Notes: generated from the sequence alone by a model not told the origin. A stretch of DNA of 64,000 bases from Nocardia mikamii NBRC 108933 (GCF_001613505.1 NZ_BDCM01000002.1:1-64000), one strand, 5' to 3'. Shown: positions 9,101-18,110, counted from the first letter of the stretch. Numbers and translations: made by a program.

Positions 9101-11080
9101 CTGCTCGCCGAACTGCTGGGCCGGGTGGAACTGCGCGAACTCCTCGACGCCGCGGTCCTCGAACTGACCGAACGCGAACTGCAACGGCTCACCCCCGAAC
9201 GCCATGCCCGCGACGCGGAAGGGCTCGCCGACCTGCTGCGGCTGCTCGGCCCCCTCACCCCGGCCGAGGCGGCCGAGCGCTGCACCGCGGACCCGGGCCC
9301 GTGGTTCGCCGAATTGCTGCAGGCCAAGCGGGTTCTGGAGGTGTCGTTCGCGGGATCGCGGTGGTGGACGGCGATCGAAGACGCCGCCCGGTTGCGCGAT
9401 GCCCTCGGCGTCCCCCTGCCGATCGGCACGCCGGCGGCCTTCATCGAGCCGGTCGCCGATCCGCTGGGCGATCTGGTCGCCCGCTACGCCCGCACCCATG
9501 CCCCGTTCACCCTCGACGCGGTTGCCCGGCGCTTCGGGATCGGGCCGGCCGTCGCGGCAACCGCGCTGCATCGGCTCGGAGCCGAGAAGCGAGTGGTGGA
9601 GGGCGAATTCACGCCGGGTTCGGCCGGTGCGGAATGGTGCGACGCACAGGTGTTGCGCCGGCTGCGCCGCCGGTCGCTGGCCGCCGCGCGCAAGGAGGTC
9701 GAGCCGGTCTCCACGGGAGCGTTCGGACGATTCCTGCCGGCGTGGCAGCATATCGGTACCTCGACACTGCGCGGCGTGGACGGGGTGGCCGCGGTGGTGG
9801 AACAGCTTGCGGGCGTGCCGATTCCGGCTTCCGCATGGGAGTCGCTCATCCTGCCGTCACGAGTGCGCGACTACACACCGGCGATGCTCGACGAACTCAC
9901 CGCCTCCGGTGAGGTGCTGTGGTCCGGTCACGGCGCCATCACCGCCAAGGACGGCTGGATCGCCCTGCATCCGGCGGATCAGGCGCCGGTCACGCTGGGG
10001 CCGCCGCAGGAGATCGACTTCACCGACGTGCAGCTGCGGCTGCTGACGGCGTTGGGCGCGGAGATGACCGCGGCGGCCACCGACGCGATTCCGCTCGACG
10101 CCGACGGCACGGTCGCTACCGAATCGGGCGCCTCCGGCGGCAACCGGCTCGTCGTGGTGGCGGGCGGCGCCTATTTCTTCCGGCAGTTGTCCGACGCGAC
10201 CGGTGTACTCGACGACGCGGCCGTGGCGGCGGCACTGTGGGAGCTGGTGTGGGCCGGATATCTGTCCGGCGACACCTTCGCTCCGGTCCGTGCGCGGCTG
10301 TCCGGCACCACCCGCAGCACCACCGCCCATCGCACCCCGCGACGCACCCCGCGCGGACGCATGTACCTTCCGCGACCGGCGATGCCGACCCGGACCGGCC
10401 CTCCCGCCGTGGCCGGGCGATGGTCGCTGCTGCCCCAGCGCCTGCCGGACAACACCATTCGCGCCCACGCCACCGCGGATCTGCTGCTGGAGCGCTACGG
10501 CGTGCTGACCCGCGGTTCGGTGCAGAACGAGGAGATTCCGGGCGGGTTCGCGCTGATGTACCGGGTGCTCACCGAATTCGAGGATCGCGGGCGCTGTCGG
10601 CGCGGCTATTTCGTCGACACCCTCGGCGGTGCGCAGTTCTCCACCACCGACGTGGTGGATCGGCTGCGCTCCTACGATTCCGACCGGCCGGGCGCCGGCG
10701 CTGTCGGCGCGCTCGCGCTCGCCGCCTGCGATCCGGCCAATCCGTACGGCGCCGCCCTGCCGTGGCCGAAGAATGCGGGGGAGGGAGCCGGACATCGCCC
10801 GGGCCGCAAGGCGGGGGCTCTGGTCGTCCTGGCCGCGGGCGAACTGGCCCTGTACCTGGAACGGGGCGGCAAGACACTGCTCACCTTCACCGAGGACCCC
10901 GAAATCCGGACCGAGGCCGCGGCCGCGCTGGCGGCCCTGGTCCACGACCGCCGGATCGACTCGCTGGTCGTCGAACGCGTCGATGGGGAGTCGGTGCACG
11001 GCAACACCTTCGCCACCTTCCTCACCGACGCCGGTTTCCACACCACTCCCCGGGGCTTCCGGCTACGGAGCACAGCATGA
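6158..11080 (+). CDS. lhr: Large ATP-dependent superfamily 2 helicase Lhr
   Basis: 1640-aa Lhr-type DNA helicase starting at ATG 6158 (MQQFSRPTQEWF); the open frame extends upstream to 5900, but that part overlaps the VOC promoter region and is unlikely to be translated. Motifs in order: Walker A APTGSGKT, DEVH box VDEVHAIAGSKRGAH, motif III SATVRP, then VVATSSLELGIDMGAVD and QRVGRAGHQ of RecA domain 2. A winged-helix and beta-barrel region follows, then the long C-terminal Lhr domain. Residues about 650-725 are a low-complexity Arg/Ser/Pro insert not expected in the core fold. Mycobacterial Lhr unwinds RNA:DNA hybrids and belongs to a DNA damage response. It is followed 41 bp later by a Nei-type glycosylase, consistent with a repair pair. 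Confidence 0.92.
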   Translation: MQQFSRPTQEWFDGAFPAPTTAQLGAWEAISAGEHTLVIAPTGSGKTLSAFLWAIDRLATREPTDGPQRTAVLYISPLKALAVDVERNLRAPLVGITRTAARLGMPAPEISVGVRSGDTTPADRRTLQRRPPDILITTPESLYLMLTSAARETLSQVGTVIVDEVHAIAGSKRGAHLALSLARLDQLTEQPAQRIGLSATVRPPQEVGRFLVGSAPITIVSPPAPKTFDLSVRVPVADMTEPGESDQPGSIWPHVDAAIVDLVLAHRSSIVFANSRRLAERLTARLNEEYAERIAEPDEAQEVAGHREHAPPAQLGSPTEVNHGAAPLLARAHHGSVSKEQRAIIEDDLKSGRLRCVVATSSLELGIDMGAVDLVVQVEAPPSVAGGLQRVGRAGHQVGEISRGVIFPKHRTDVIHCAVASMRMTAGQIEELKIPAHPLDILAQQTVAACALEPIDVDEWFETVRGTGSFALLPRSAYESVLDLLSGRYPSDEFAELRPRLVWDRDAGTLTGRPGAQRLAVTSGGAIPDRGLFPVFMVGEKASRVGELDEEMVYESRVGDVFALGATSWRIEDITHDRVLVSPAFGLPGRLPFWHGDSLGRPAELGAALGEFVRTAGQAVERAPAGRIEELVRDAGGFGSEFDGEALDSGGPVTRGGGQRQSRRAVRDNADSIDDEQPRTSAAPSESPARQRRSPADPSGNGATRRTPSRARAGATGSTPGKKGGELVELEQLVHAAGLDDFASANLVALLAEQRQATGHLPTDRTLLVERFRDELGDWRLILHSPFGLPVHAPWALAVGARLRERFGVDAAPTASDDGIVVRLPDTTDDPPGAELFVFEPDEIDDVVTEQVGGSALFASRFRECAARALLLPRRDPGRRAPLWQQRQRAAQLLDVARKFPDFPILLETVRECLRDVYDLPALRDLLTNVARRKLRLVEVETASPSPFANALLFDYIGQFMYEGDSPLAERRAAALSLDSGLLAELLGRVELRELLDAAVLELTERELQRLTPERHARDAEGLADLLRLLGPLTPAEAAERCTADPGPWFAELLQAKRVLEVSFAGSRWWTAIEDAARLRDALGVPLPIGTPAAFIEPVADPLGDLVARYARTHAPFTLDAVARRFGIGPAVAATALHRLGAEKRVVEGEFTPGSAGAEWCDAQVLRRLRRRSLAAARKEVEPVSTGAFGRFLPAWQHIGTSTLRGVDGVAAVVEQLAGVPIPASAWESLILPSRVRDYTPAMLDELTASGEVLWSGHGAITAKDGWIALHPADQAPVTLGPPQEIDFTDVQLRLLTALGAEMTAAATDAIPLDADGTVATESGASGGNRLVVVAGGAYFFRQLSDATGVLDDAAVAAALWELVWAGYLSGDTFAPVRARLSGTTRSTTAHRTPRRTPRGRMYLPRPAMPTRTGPPAVAGRWSLLPQRLPDNTIRAHATADLLLERYGVLTRGSVQNEEIPGGFALMYRVLTEFEDRGRCRRGYFVDTLGGAQFSTTDVVDRLRSYDSDRPGAGAVGALALAACDPANPYGAALPWPKNAGEGAGHRPGRKAGALVVLAAGELALYLERGGKTLLTFTEDPEIRTEAAAALAALVHDRRIDSLVVERVDGESVHGNTFATFLTDAGFHTTPRGFRLRSTA

Positions 11081-11121
11081 GACCGGCGCGCATCGCCCGA
11101 CGGCACCGGTGGTGAACGCCG

Positions 11122-11934
11122 ATGCCGGAAGGAGATACCGTCTATCTCGCGGCGGCGCGGCTGCGTTCCGCGCTGGCGGGAAAGATACTGACGCGCAGTG
11201 ATTTTCGCGTGCCGCGCTACGCCACGCTCGATCTGCGCGGCAGCCGGGTCGACAGCGTCGGCAGTTACGGCAAACACCTGTTCGTGCGGACCGAGACGCT
11301 CAGCATCCACACCCATCTGAAGATGGAGGGCACCTGGCGGATCTACCGCCCCGGGCAGCGGTGGACCAAACCGGGATTCACCGCGAGACTGATTCTCGCC
11401 ACCGCCGACACCGAAGCCGTCGGGTTCTCTCTCGGCCTGGTCGAGGTGCTGCGCCTCGCCGACGAGCACACCGCCGTCGACCATCTCGGCCCGGATCTGC
11501 TGGGCCCGAATTGGGATGCGGCCGAGGCGGTCCGCCGGCTGCGCACGGATCCGGAGCGGCCGATCGGGCTCGCGCTGCTCGATCAGACGACCATGGCCGG
11601 AGTCGGAAACATCTTCCGCAGCGAGATCTGTTTCGCCGAGCGGGTCCACCCGGCCACCCCGGTCGCCGCCGTACCCGACCTTCCCGGACTCGTCGACGCC
11701 GCGCACCGCATCCTCGGCCGAGCCGCGCACCATCCGCCCCGGCCCGCGGTGGTCTACGGCCGGCAGCGCCAACCTTGCCCCCGTTGCGGATCGATGATTC
11801 TCGTCCGCATGCTCGGCTCCGATGCCACATCCGCCTCCGCCCCCGCCACCGAACGCGGGATCTACTTCTGTCCGCGCTGTCAGCCCGCACCCGAGACGCC
11901 GGAGCCGAGGACCGCAGGCAGGACTCGCGGCTGA
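11122..11934 (+). CDS. nei: Fpg/Nei family DNA glycosylase (endonuclease VIII-like)
   Basis: 270-aa base-excision repair glycosylase/AP lyase. After methionine removal the catalytic Pro and Glu come from PEGDTVYLAAARL, a Nei-like start. The conserved beta-domain lysine is in GSYGKHLFV. The helix-two-turn-helix is seen as LLDQTTMAGVGNIFRSEI. A C-terminal zinc finger CPRC...CPRC (residues about 220-255) has an unusually long spacer containing SATSASAPATE. It would remove oxidised pyrimidines and leave a nick. Its position immediately after lhr matches Mtb Rv3296-Rv3297 as I recall it. Confidence 0.88.
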   Translation: MPEGDTVYLAAARLRSALAGKILTRSDFRVPRYATLDLRGSRVDSVGSYGKHLFVRTETLSIHTHLKMEGTWRIYRPGQRWTKPGFTARLILATADTEAVGFSLGLVEVLRLADEHTAVDHLGPDLLGPNWDAAEAVRRLRTDPERPIGLALLDQTTMAGVGNIFRSEICFAERVHPATPVAAVPDLPGLVDAAHRILGRAAHHPPRPAVVYGRQRQPCPRCGSMILVRMLGSDATSASAPATERGIYFCPRCQPAPETPEPRTAGRTRG

Positions 11935-12054
11935 CCGGTCACGAGCCGTGATGTTTGCCGTTCGATAGCTATATTTCTTTCGGCCGCTAACACTTCGGAG
12001 CGTGAATGCGACATAAGGGCGACACAGATCGTCACCGGTCGGGAAGCAGGGCAG

Positions 12055-12228
12055 ATGACATATGCGAGCACCGCGATGCGTCGTAGCACACGGCTTGTCA
12101 CCCAGCTGCTGATCACGGCTATCGCCATCGCCGCCACCGTCCTGTTCACCTATGCGCTGCAGCACTCGGTGAGTACGGGCCCCGCCCATTCCGGTCACAC
12201 CTCGGCGCCCACGTCGACCGCTCCCTAG
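12055..12228 (+). CDS. Small single-pass membrane protein (57 aa), hypothetical
   Basis: A 57-codon reading frame that starts ATG ACA TAT and ends TAG. It has an Arg-rich N-terminus (MRRSTRLV), one strong hydrophobic helix (LLITAIAIAATVLFTYAL) and a Ser/Thr/Pro/His tail ending TSAPTSTAP. This is a type II-like single-pass topology with an extracytoplasmic tail. A purine-rich GGGAAGCAGGG lies just upstream of the ATG, and an AT-rich stretch further upstream (11955-11985, containing TATATTTCTTTC) could be its promoter. It converges on glpD with 15 bp between stops. An internal ATG (codon 8) could be the true start. Function is unknown. Confidence 0.6.
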   Translation: MTYASTAMRRSTRLVTQLLITAIAIAATVLFTYALQHSVSTGPAHSGHTSAPTSTAP

Positions 12229-12243
12229 CCGCCCGCGTAGGGG

Positions 12244-13992
12244 CTATGCCTGGGGCAGCGGCACCGGCTCCAGGATCTCCGGACGAGGTTCCGGCGCGGC
12301 GGCGCGCAGTGCGTCGGCCGACACGTCGTCGGGTTGGGTCTGGGATCGGATCTCGGCGTCGACCCGGGCGTTGTACGTACTCACCTCGCGCCGGATCTGC
12401 TCCTCGTCCCAGCCCAGCACCGGCGCCACCAGGCGCGCCACCTCGTCGGCGCATTCGGTGCCCCGATGGGAGAACTCGATGGAGATCCGGGTGCGCCGGG
12501 CCAGGATGTCGTCCAGATGCAGCGCGCCCTCGGCGACCGCCGCGTAGACGGCCTCCACCCGCAGATATCCGGGCGCGTCCGTAATCGGCTGCAGCAGTTC
12601 GGGTTTTCCCTCGGCCAGATCGAGGACGTCGGTGATCAGGGAGCCGTACCGGTTGAGCAGATGTTCGATCCGGTAGGGATGCACACCGTAGGTCTGTGCC
12701 AGCTGCGGCGTCTGGTTGAGCAGGGCGAAGTAGCCGTCCGCACCGAGCAACGGCACCTTGTCGGTGATCGAGGACGACACCCGCTGCGGAATCTCGTGGA
12801 CGGCCAGATCCACCGCGTCGTAGGCCATCACCCGGTAGGTGGTGTATTTACCACCCGCGATGGCGACCAGCCCCGGAGCGATCCGCGCCACCGCATGCTC
12901 GCGCGACAGCTTGGAGGTCTCGTCGCTCTCCCCGGCCAGCAGCGGCCGCAGCCCGGCGTACACCCCCTGGATGTCGTCATGGGTGAGCGGGGTGACCAGT
13001 ACCTCGTTGATCCGTTCGAGCAGATAGTCGATATCGGCCTTGGTGGCGGCCGGATGGGCCAGATCCAGATTCCAGTCGGTGTCGGTCGTGCCGATGATCC
13101 AGTGATTGCTCCCCCACGGAATCACGAACAGCACCGAAGTCTGGGTGCGCAGAATCAGCGCGGCGTCACTGGCGATCCGATCGCGGGGGACCACGATATG
13201 CACGCCTTTGGACGCGCGCACATGGAATCGGCCGCGAACATGCGACAGCGCCTGCAGTTCATCGGTCCATACGCCCGTCGCATTGATCACCACATGGCCG
13301 CGGACCTCGGTCGTGCGCCCGTCCTCACTGTCGCGCACCTTCACTCCGACCACCCGGTCGGCTTCCCGCAGGAAGTCCACGACCTGGGTCGAGGTGCGGA
13401 TCACCGCACCGTAGTGGGCGGCGGTGCGGGCGACCGTCATGGTGTGGCGGGCGTCGTCGACCACGGTGTCGTAGTAGGTGACACCGCCGATCAGGGCGTC
13501 CCGGCGCACGCCCGGCGCCAGTCGCAGCGCTCCCGAGCGGGTCACATGATGTTGGCCCGGAACGGATTTCGCTCCGCCCATGGTGTCGTAGAGCACCAGG
13601 CCCGAGGCGACGTAGGGCCGCTCCCAGCCGCGATGGGTCAGCGGGTAGAGGAACCGCAGCGGTTTCACCAGATGCGGGGCCAACGTCTTCAGGCTCAGCT
13701 CACGTTCCCGCAGCGCCTCGCGGACCAGCCCGAATTCCAGCTGTTCGAGGTAGCGCAGACCGCCGTGGAACATCTTCGACGAACGGCTCGAGGTGCCCGA
13801 GGCCAGATCGCGCGCCTCCACCAGGGCCACCTCGAGGCCCCGGGTGGCGGCATCGAGGGCGATGCCCGCGCCCACGACCCCGCCACCGATCACGATGACG
13901 TCGAAATGCTTGGCGCCCAAGCTTTCCCAGGTGGCCGCGCGCTGCGCGGGCCCCAGTTCGCCGGTGTGCTGACCGTGTGACTTCTCGTTCAT
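12244..13992 (-). CDS. glpD: Glycerol-3-phosphate dehydrogenase (FAD, respiratory)
   Basis: 582-aa GlpD. The FAD-binding Rossmann motif is VIVIGGGVVGAGIALDAATRG near residue 30, followed by the conserved SSRSSKMFHGGLRYLE segment. The substrate domain and the C-terminal helical DAO_C domain (YGVHPYRIEHLLNRYGS onwards) are present at full length. It oxidises sn-glycerol 3-phosphate to dihydroxyacetone phosphate and passes electrons to the menaquinone pool at the membrane. It is divergent from glycerol kinase 132 bp away, so the two make a glycerol utilisation pair. The ending is Pro/Glu-rich (EPRPEILEPVPLPQA). It corresponds to Mtb glpD2 by context. Confidence 0.93.
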   Translation of the reverse strand: MNEKSHGQHTGELGPAQRAATWESLGAKHFDVIVIGGGVVGAGIALDAATRGLEVALVEARDLASGTSSRSSKMFHGGLRYLEQLEFGLVREALRERELSLKTLAPHLVKPLRFLYPLTHRGWERPYVASGLVLYDTMGGAKSVPGQHHVTRSGALRLAPGVRRDALIGGVTYYDTVVDDARHTMTVARTAAHYGAVIRTSTQVVDFLREADRVVGVKVRDSEDGRTTEVRGHVVINATGVWTDELQALSHVRGRFHVRASKGVHIVVPRDRIASDAALILRTQTSVLFVIPWGSNHWIIGTTDTDWNLDLAHPAATKADIDYLLERINEVLVTPLTHDDIQGVYAGLRPLLAGESDETSKLSREHAVARIAPGLVAIAGGKYTTYRVMAYDAVDLAVHEIPQRVSSSITDKVPLLGADGYFALLNQTPQLAQTYGVHPYRIEHLLNRYGSLITDVLDLAEGKPELLQPITDAPGYLRVEAVYAAVAEGALHLDDILARRTRISIEFSHRGTECADEVARLVAPVLGWDEEQIRREVSTYNARVDAEIRSQTQPDDVSADALRAAAPEPRPEILEPVPLPQA

Positions 13993-14124
13993 CGCTCGAC
14001 TTCCTCCGCACTGTTCGGTGGGATCGTCCTGCGTTACCCGTCGGTAATCGCTACCACCCTAGTCCACCGCCGGGCGTGCGGCGATGTGATGCGCGGCGCG
14101 TGCGAGGTTTAGTAGCCTGCACGG
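13993..14124. promoter_or_regulatory. Divergent glpD-glpK control region
   Basis: 132 bp separate the two divergent starts and must hold both promoters. I see no clear palindromic operator. The segment CGTTACCCGTCGGTAATCG (about 14032-14050) contains an imperfect inverted repeat, TTACC...GGTAA, that could bind a regulator. AGGTTTAGTAGCC (14104-14116) could be a -10 for glpK. Confidence 0.35.
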
Positions 14125-15624
14125 ATGCGACGCTTCGTGGCCGCCATCGACCAGGGGACAACCTCGAGCCGGTGCATCGTGTTCGACCGCTCCGGCCGCA
14201 TCGCCGGCCTCGGGCAGCGCGAGCACGAACAGCTGTTCCCGCGGCCGGGCTGGGTCGAGCACGATGCCGAAACCATCTGGCGCAATACCGAATTCGTGAT
14301 CGGTGCCGCGCTCGAGGATGCCGGGATCGGCGCCGGCGACATCGCCGCGGTCGGGGTCACCAATCAGCGCGAAACCACCGTGGTCTGGGACCGTGCCACC
14401 GGCAAGCCGGTCGCCAACGCCATCGTCTGGCAGGACACCCGCACCGCGGCGCTGTGCGACGAGCTGGCCGGCGACGTCGGCCCCGCGCGCTACGCCGACC
14501 GGACCGGACTGCCGCTGAGCACGTATTTCGCGGGCCCCAAGCTGCGCTGGATCCTCGACAACGTCGACGGTGTACGCGCCCGCGCGGAGGCCGGTGACCT
14601 GTGCTTCGGCACCATGGACAGCTGGATCCTGTGGAAGCTGACCGGCCGCCACCTCACCGACGTCACCAACGCCTCCCGCACGATGCTGATGAATCTCGAG
14701 ACCTTGCAATGGGATTCGCAGATCTGCGCGGAGTTCGGCATCCCCGTCTCGATGCTGCCGCAGATCCACAGCTCCTCGGAGGTGTACGCCGAGATCTCCG
14801 CCGGCCCGCTCGCGGGGATCCCGGTGGCCGGCATCCTGGGCGATCAGCAGGCCGCGACGTTCGGGCAGGCCTGCCTCTCGCCGGGCGAGGCGAAGAACAC
14901 CTATGGAACCGGCAACTTCATGCTGCTCAACACCGGCACCACGCCGGTGTTCAGCAAGCACGGTCTGCTGACCACCGTGTGCTACCGGCTCGGCGACCAG
15001 CCGGCGGTGTACGCGCTGGAGGGTTCCATCGCGGTGACCGGATCCCTGGTGCAGTGGTTGCGCGACAACCTCGGCATCGTCGAATCCGCGGCGGAGATCG
15101 AACCGCTGGCCCGCAGCGTCGACGACAACGGCGGCACCTATATCGTTCCCGCCTTCTCCGGTCTGTTCGCACCGCGGTGGCGGCCGGACGCGCGCGGCGT
15201 GATCACCGGACTCACCCGCTTCGTCACGAAGGCGCATCTGGCCCGAGCGGTGTTGGAGGCCACCGCATTTCAGACTCGCGAGGTGATCGACGCGATGCGC
15301 GCCGACGCCGAGGCGGAAAATCTCGGCGTCGAATTGACCACCCTCAAGGTCGACGGCGGCATGGTCGCCAACGAACTGCTCATGCAATTCCAGGCCGACA
15401 TCCTGGATGTGCCGGTGGTGCGGCCGGTGATCACCGAAACGACCGCGCTCGGCGCCGCCTACGCGGCCGGACTGGCGGTCGGTTACTGGTCCGGCACCGA
15501 CGACATCCGCGCCAACTGGTCCGAGGACAAGGTGTGGCAGCCGACGATGTCCGACGCCGACCGCGATCACCTCTACGGCGAATGGAACAAGGCCGTCGAA
15601 CGCACCTACGGGTGGGCGCAGTAG
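14125..15624 (+). CDS. glpK: Glycerol kinase
   Basis: 499-aa FGGY-family kinase of standard length. The phosphate-1 motif [16 protein letters not shown] opens the protein. Glycerol-site and FGGY signatures follow ([46 protein letters not shown]), and the C-terminal signature [21 protein letters not shown] is present. It phosphorylates glycerol to glycerol 3-phosphate, the substrate of the divergent GlpD. The N-terminal [19 protein letters not shown] is typical of GlpK. It ends 11 bp from the stop of the convergent aminotransferase gene. Confidence 0.95.
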   Translation: MRRFVAAIDQGTTSSRCIVFDRSGRIAGLGQREHEQLFPRPGWVEHDAETIWRNTEFVIGAALEDAGIGAGDIAAVGVTNQRETTVVWDRATGKPVANAIVWQDTRTAALCDELAGDVGPARYADRTGLPLSTYFAGPKLRWILDNVDGVRARAEAGDLCFGTMDSWILWKLTGRHLTDVTNASRTMLMNLETLQWDSQICAEFGIPVSMLPQIHSSSEVYAEISAGPLAGIPVAGILGDQQAATFGQACLSPGEAKNTYGTGNFMLLNTGTTPVFSKHGLLTTVCYRLGDQPAVYALEGSIAVTGSLVQWLRDNLGIVESAAEIEPLARSVDDNGGTYIVPAFSGLFAPRWRPDARGVITGLTRFVTKAHLARAVLEATAFQTREVIDAMRADAEAENLGVELTTLKVDGGMVANELLMQFQADILDVPVVRPVITETTALGAAYAAGLAVGYWSGTDDIRANWSEDKVWQPTMSDADRDHLYGEWNKAVERTYGWAQ

Positions 15625-15635
15625 ATTCGCCCGCG

Positions 15636-16820
15636 CTACTGCGCCGCGTCGACCGCGCGGCCCAGCCGATCGACCGCGTCGGTGAGCACGGCCGCGTCCG
15701 ACGTGGTGAAACACATGCGCATCGAGCCGCGGTAGGGCTGCGAGACCGCGAACGCGGAGCCCGGGACGTAGGCCACGCCGTGGTCGATCGCGTGCGGCAG
15801 CAGTTCGACGGTATCGGTGCCGTCGGTGAAATCGAGCCACACGAACATGCCGCCGGCGGCGTCGGTACTCACCACCCGGTCGCCGAAACGGGCGCGGACC
15901 GCGCTCACCAGGGCGGTGGCGCGTTCGCCGTAGATGCCGCGCACCTTGTCCAGGTGGGCGCCCAGCCACGGCTCGTCGGCCAGCAGGTCGGCGGCGATCT
16001 GCTGGGTGAGCGCCGAACCACACAGATCGGCGCCCTGCTTGAGCAGTTCCACGCCGCGGCACACTTCGTTCGGGGCGATCATCCAGCCCACCCGTAGTGT
16101 CGGCGCCAGGATCTTCGAGGCACTCGACAGCCGAATCACGTTGGGCGAGTACGTGGCAACGGCCTGCGGCGCGGGGCGGTCGAACCACAGCTCGCCGTAC
16201 GGATCGTCCTCGACCACCCAGAAGCCGTACCGTTCGGCCAGCGCCGCCAGTTCGCGCCGGCGCTGCGGGCTCAGCGTCACACCGCGCGGATTGTGGAAAT
16301 TACTCACCGTATGCACCAACGCCGGGCGCTCGCCGCGTTCGAGCAACTCGGCCAGCGCGTCGACACGCATACCGTCGGCATCCAGCGGAATGGCCACGAT
16401 CCGCGCCCCCGCCGCGCGGAACACCTGCAACGCGCCGACATAGGCCGGGTCCTCGACCACCACGAGAGCGCCCGGATCGAGAAGCACCTCACCCAGCAGC
16501 GACAAGGCCTGCTGCGAACCGTGCGTGACGAAGATCTCCTCCAGCGGCACGGGCCGGCCGAGCCGCACCGACTCCCGGGAGGCGAGCACCTCGCGCAGCG
16601 GCCCCCAGCCCGCGGACTCGGTGTACTGCAACCGGGACGGGTCGGCCAGCGCCGACTCCGCGGCGCGGGCGATGGCATCGCGCGGCATCAACTGTTCGTC
16701 GGGCAGGCCCCCGGCCAGGCTGACGATATCCGGCCGGGCGGTCAGCTTGAGCAGATCGCGGATCGCCGAACTCTGCAGACCGTCCAGCCGACGGGACAGG
16801 GGTGGAGTATGCGGCGACAT
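15636..16820 (-). CDS. PLP-dependent aminotransferase, 2-aminoadipate/aromatic (LysN/MocR-core) type
   Basis: About 394 aa from the ATG at 16820, chosen because GGAGGT lies about five bases upstream; the longer frame from 16853 would read through that ribosome site. Fold type I aminotransferase: SLAGGLPDEQLMP at the N-terminus, TVSNFHNPRGVTLS, VVEDDPYGELWFD with the PLP-ring aspartate, and the Schiff-base lysine in SSASKILAPTLRVGW. There is no N-terminal winged helix, so it is an enzyme rather than a MocR regulator. This group includes 2-aminoadipate and kynurenine/aromatic aminotransferases. Given lat/pcd 12 kb away, 2-aminoadipate is an attractive but unproven substrate. Confidence 0.82.
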   Translation of the reverse strand: MSPHTPPLSRRLDGLQSSAIRDLLKLTARPDIVSLAGGLPDEQLMPRDAIARAAESALADPSRLQYTESAGWGPLREVLASRESVRLGRPVPLEEIFVTHGSQQALSLLGEVLLDPGALVVVEDPAYVGALQVFRAAGARIVAIPLDADGMRVDALAELLERGERPALVHTVSNFHNPRGVTLSPQRRRELAALAERYGFWVVEDDPYGELWFDRPAPQAVATYSPNVIRLSSASKILAPTLRVGWMIAPNEVCRGVELLKQGADLCGSALTQQIAADLLADEPWLGAHLDKVRGIYGERATALVSAVRARFGDRVVSTDAAGGMFVWLDFTDGTDTVELLPHAIDHGVAYVPGSAFAVSQPYRGSMRMCFTTSDAAVLTDAVDRLGRAVDAAQ

Positions 16821-16904
16821 GGAGACCTCCGGACGAAAGGGTGGTACCTCCACTTTCGCACAGCGACATCCACAATATGAACTCAGATTCTCATATTGTG
16901 AGAT

Positions 16905-18083
16905 TTAGAACGACTGAATCAGCTGGATGAGATTCCGGCCTCCCTGATTCACGGTCGTGATGACTTCCAGATACAGCGACTTCGTACCGTCGGGGTGGAA
17001 CTCCGAGACCTCGACGTTGAACTGATTGGGCGCGGTCGTCGCGATCCGCAGGCAGTACGTCGTGCCCTTCGGGATGTGCTCGTCGATGGTCTTCTGCAGG
17101 TCCGGCGGGGCCTGCACATTCGCGCCGGGGGCGATGAAGGTGTGCGCTTTCTCGGCATTGCGATCCGTGTAGTACGCGTGCTGATAGCCGAAGATCGCGT
17201 TCGCACCGCTCGAGGTGTCGCCGGGCCCGTTGCCGTAGATCAGACTGCCCTCGGTGCGGGCCCGGCAGCCGGTGCCGTCGGCCGCATTGGTCGCCCCGCC
17301 GGCCTGGGCGTTGTCGGACTTGTCGCCACCACCACTCGTGGCGAAGACGACGACCACGATCAACGCCACGAGCAGCACGACGGCCGCGCCGATGCCGCCG
17401 ATCAGCACCGTCTTGTTGCGGCCGGTCTCGACGGGTTCCGGCCCGGGCACCGGCCGCGAGGGCGCGAGCTTCTTGGCCAGCTCGTCGTCGTCCCACAGCG
17501 AGCCCGAACCCGATTTCTGCTCGGCGCCGCCGCGCGGGACCGTGAGCTTCTTCGCGAGTTCGTCGTCGTCCCACAGGGATCCCTTGGTTTCCCGCGGCGG
17601 AGTGGGCGGGAACCCGGAATCGTCTGCGCGCCACCAGGATCCACGGTCCGCCTCGGCACCGCCGGCGTCCGGGTACCGCACCGTCTCCGGGGCGCGCGGG
17701 GGCTCGGGGATGCGGCGCGTCTCGGGCGCGGGCGGCCGAACGGTCTCCGGCGCCGGCGCCCGTACAGTCTCGGGCGCGGGCGCCCGCGTGGTGTCGGCCG
17801 GGCGCGGCGCCTCCGCCGCCGGATGGCGCACGGTTTCCGGCGCCGCGGACGAATCCGGCGCACGGTATTGCGGGGGTGGCGGCGGGACGGACGGCGTCGC
17901 AGGGGCGTCGGCGGGCTGCCAGCCCAATGTGGGACGTTCCGGTTCCCCGACCGGCGCCCAGCCGATCGCGCCCGTTTCACCCGTCGGCGGCCCGAAGTCG
18001 TTCAGCGGTGGTCCGAATCCGGAAACCGGCGGGCCGAATCCCGACTCGCCTTCGTCCCGGTCCTGATCGTCGCCGGAGCCCAT
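16905..18083 (-). CDS. Proline-rich single-pass membrane protein with duplicated SLWDDDELAKKL motif
   Basis: 392 aa from the ATG at 18083 (MGSGDDQDRDE), with GGAAGGA upstream; the frame opens earlier at 18140, but that piece crosses a hairpin. Layout: residues 1-150 are Pro/Glu/Thr-rich and disordered, with repeated APETVR units; residues about 165-215 carry the motif SLWDDDELAKKL twice, 30-odd residues apart; then comes one transmembrane helix (TVLIGGIGAAVVLLVALIVV) and an extracytoplasmic domain of about 140 aa (CRARTEGSLIYGNGPGD...HTFIAPGANVQ...TVNQGGRNLIQLIQSF). The topology resembles septal or cell-wall scaffold proteins with a cytoplasmic Pro-rich tail. I do not recognise a named family. 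A hairpin separates it from the secreted-protein gene upstream. Confidence 0.72.
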   Translation of the reverse strand: MGSGDDQDRDEGESGFGPPVSGFGPPLNDFGPPTGETGAIGWAPVGEPERPTLGWQPADAPATPSVPPPPPQYRAPDSSAAPETVRHPAAEAPRPADTTRAPAPETVRAPAPETVRPPAPETRRIPEPPRAPETVRYPDAGGAEADRGSWWRADDSGFPPTPPRETKGSLWDDDELAKKLTVPRGGAEQKSGSGSLWDDDELAKKLAPSRPVPGPEPVETGRNKTVLIGGIGAAVVLLVALIVVVVFATSGGGDKSDNAQAGGATNAADGTGCRARTEGSLIYGNGPGDTSSGANAIFGYQHAYYTDRNAEKAHTFIAPGANVQAPPDLQKTIDEHIPKGTTYCLRIATTAPNQFNVEVSEFHPDGTKSLYLEVITTVNQGGRNLIQLIQSF

Positions 18084-18110
18084 CACCCGTTCCTTCCCCG
18101 AGACACACGC

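Noticed and set aside
12334..13980. 548-codon open frame opposite glpD
   Set aside because: Shadow of glpD in a high-GC genome; no start signal and composition rich in Arg, Gln, His.
14059..16188. 709-codon frame opposite glpK and into the aminotransferase
   Set aside because: Antisense artefact; glpK and the aminotransferase both have full family motifs on their own frames.
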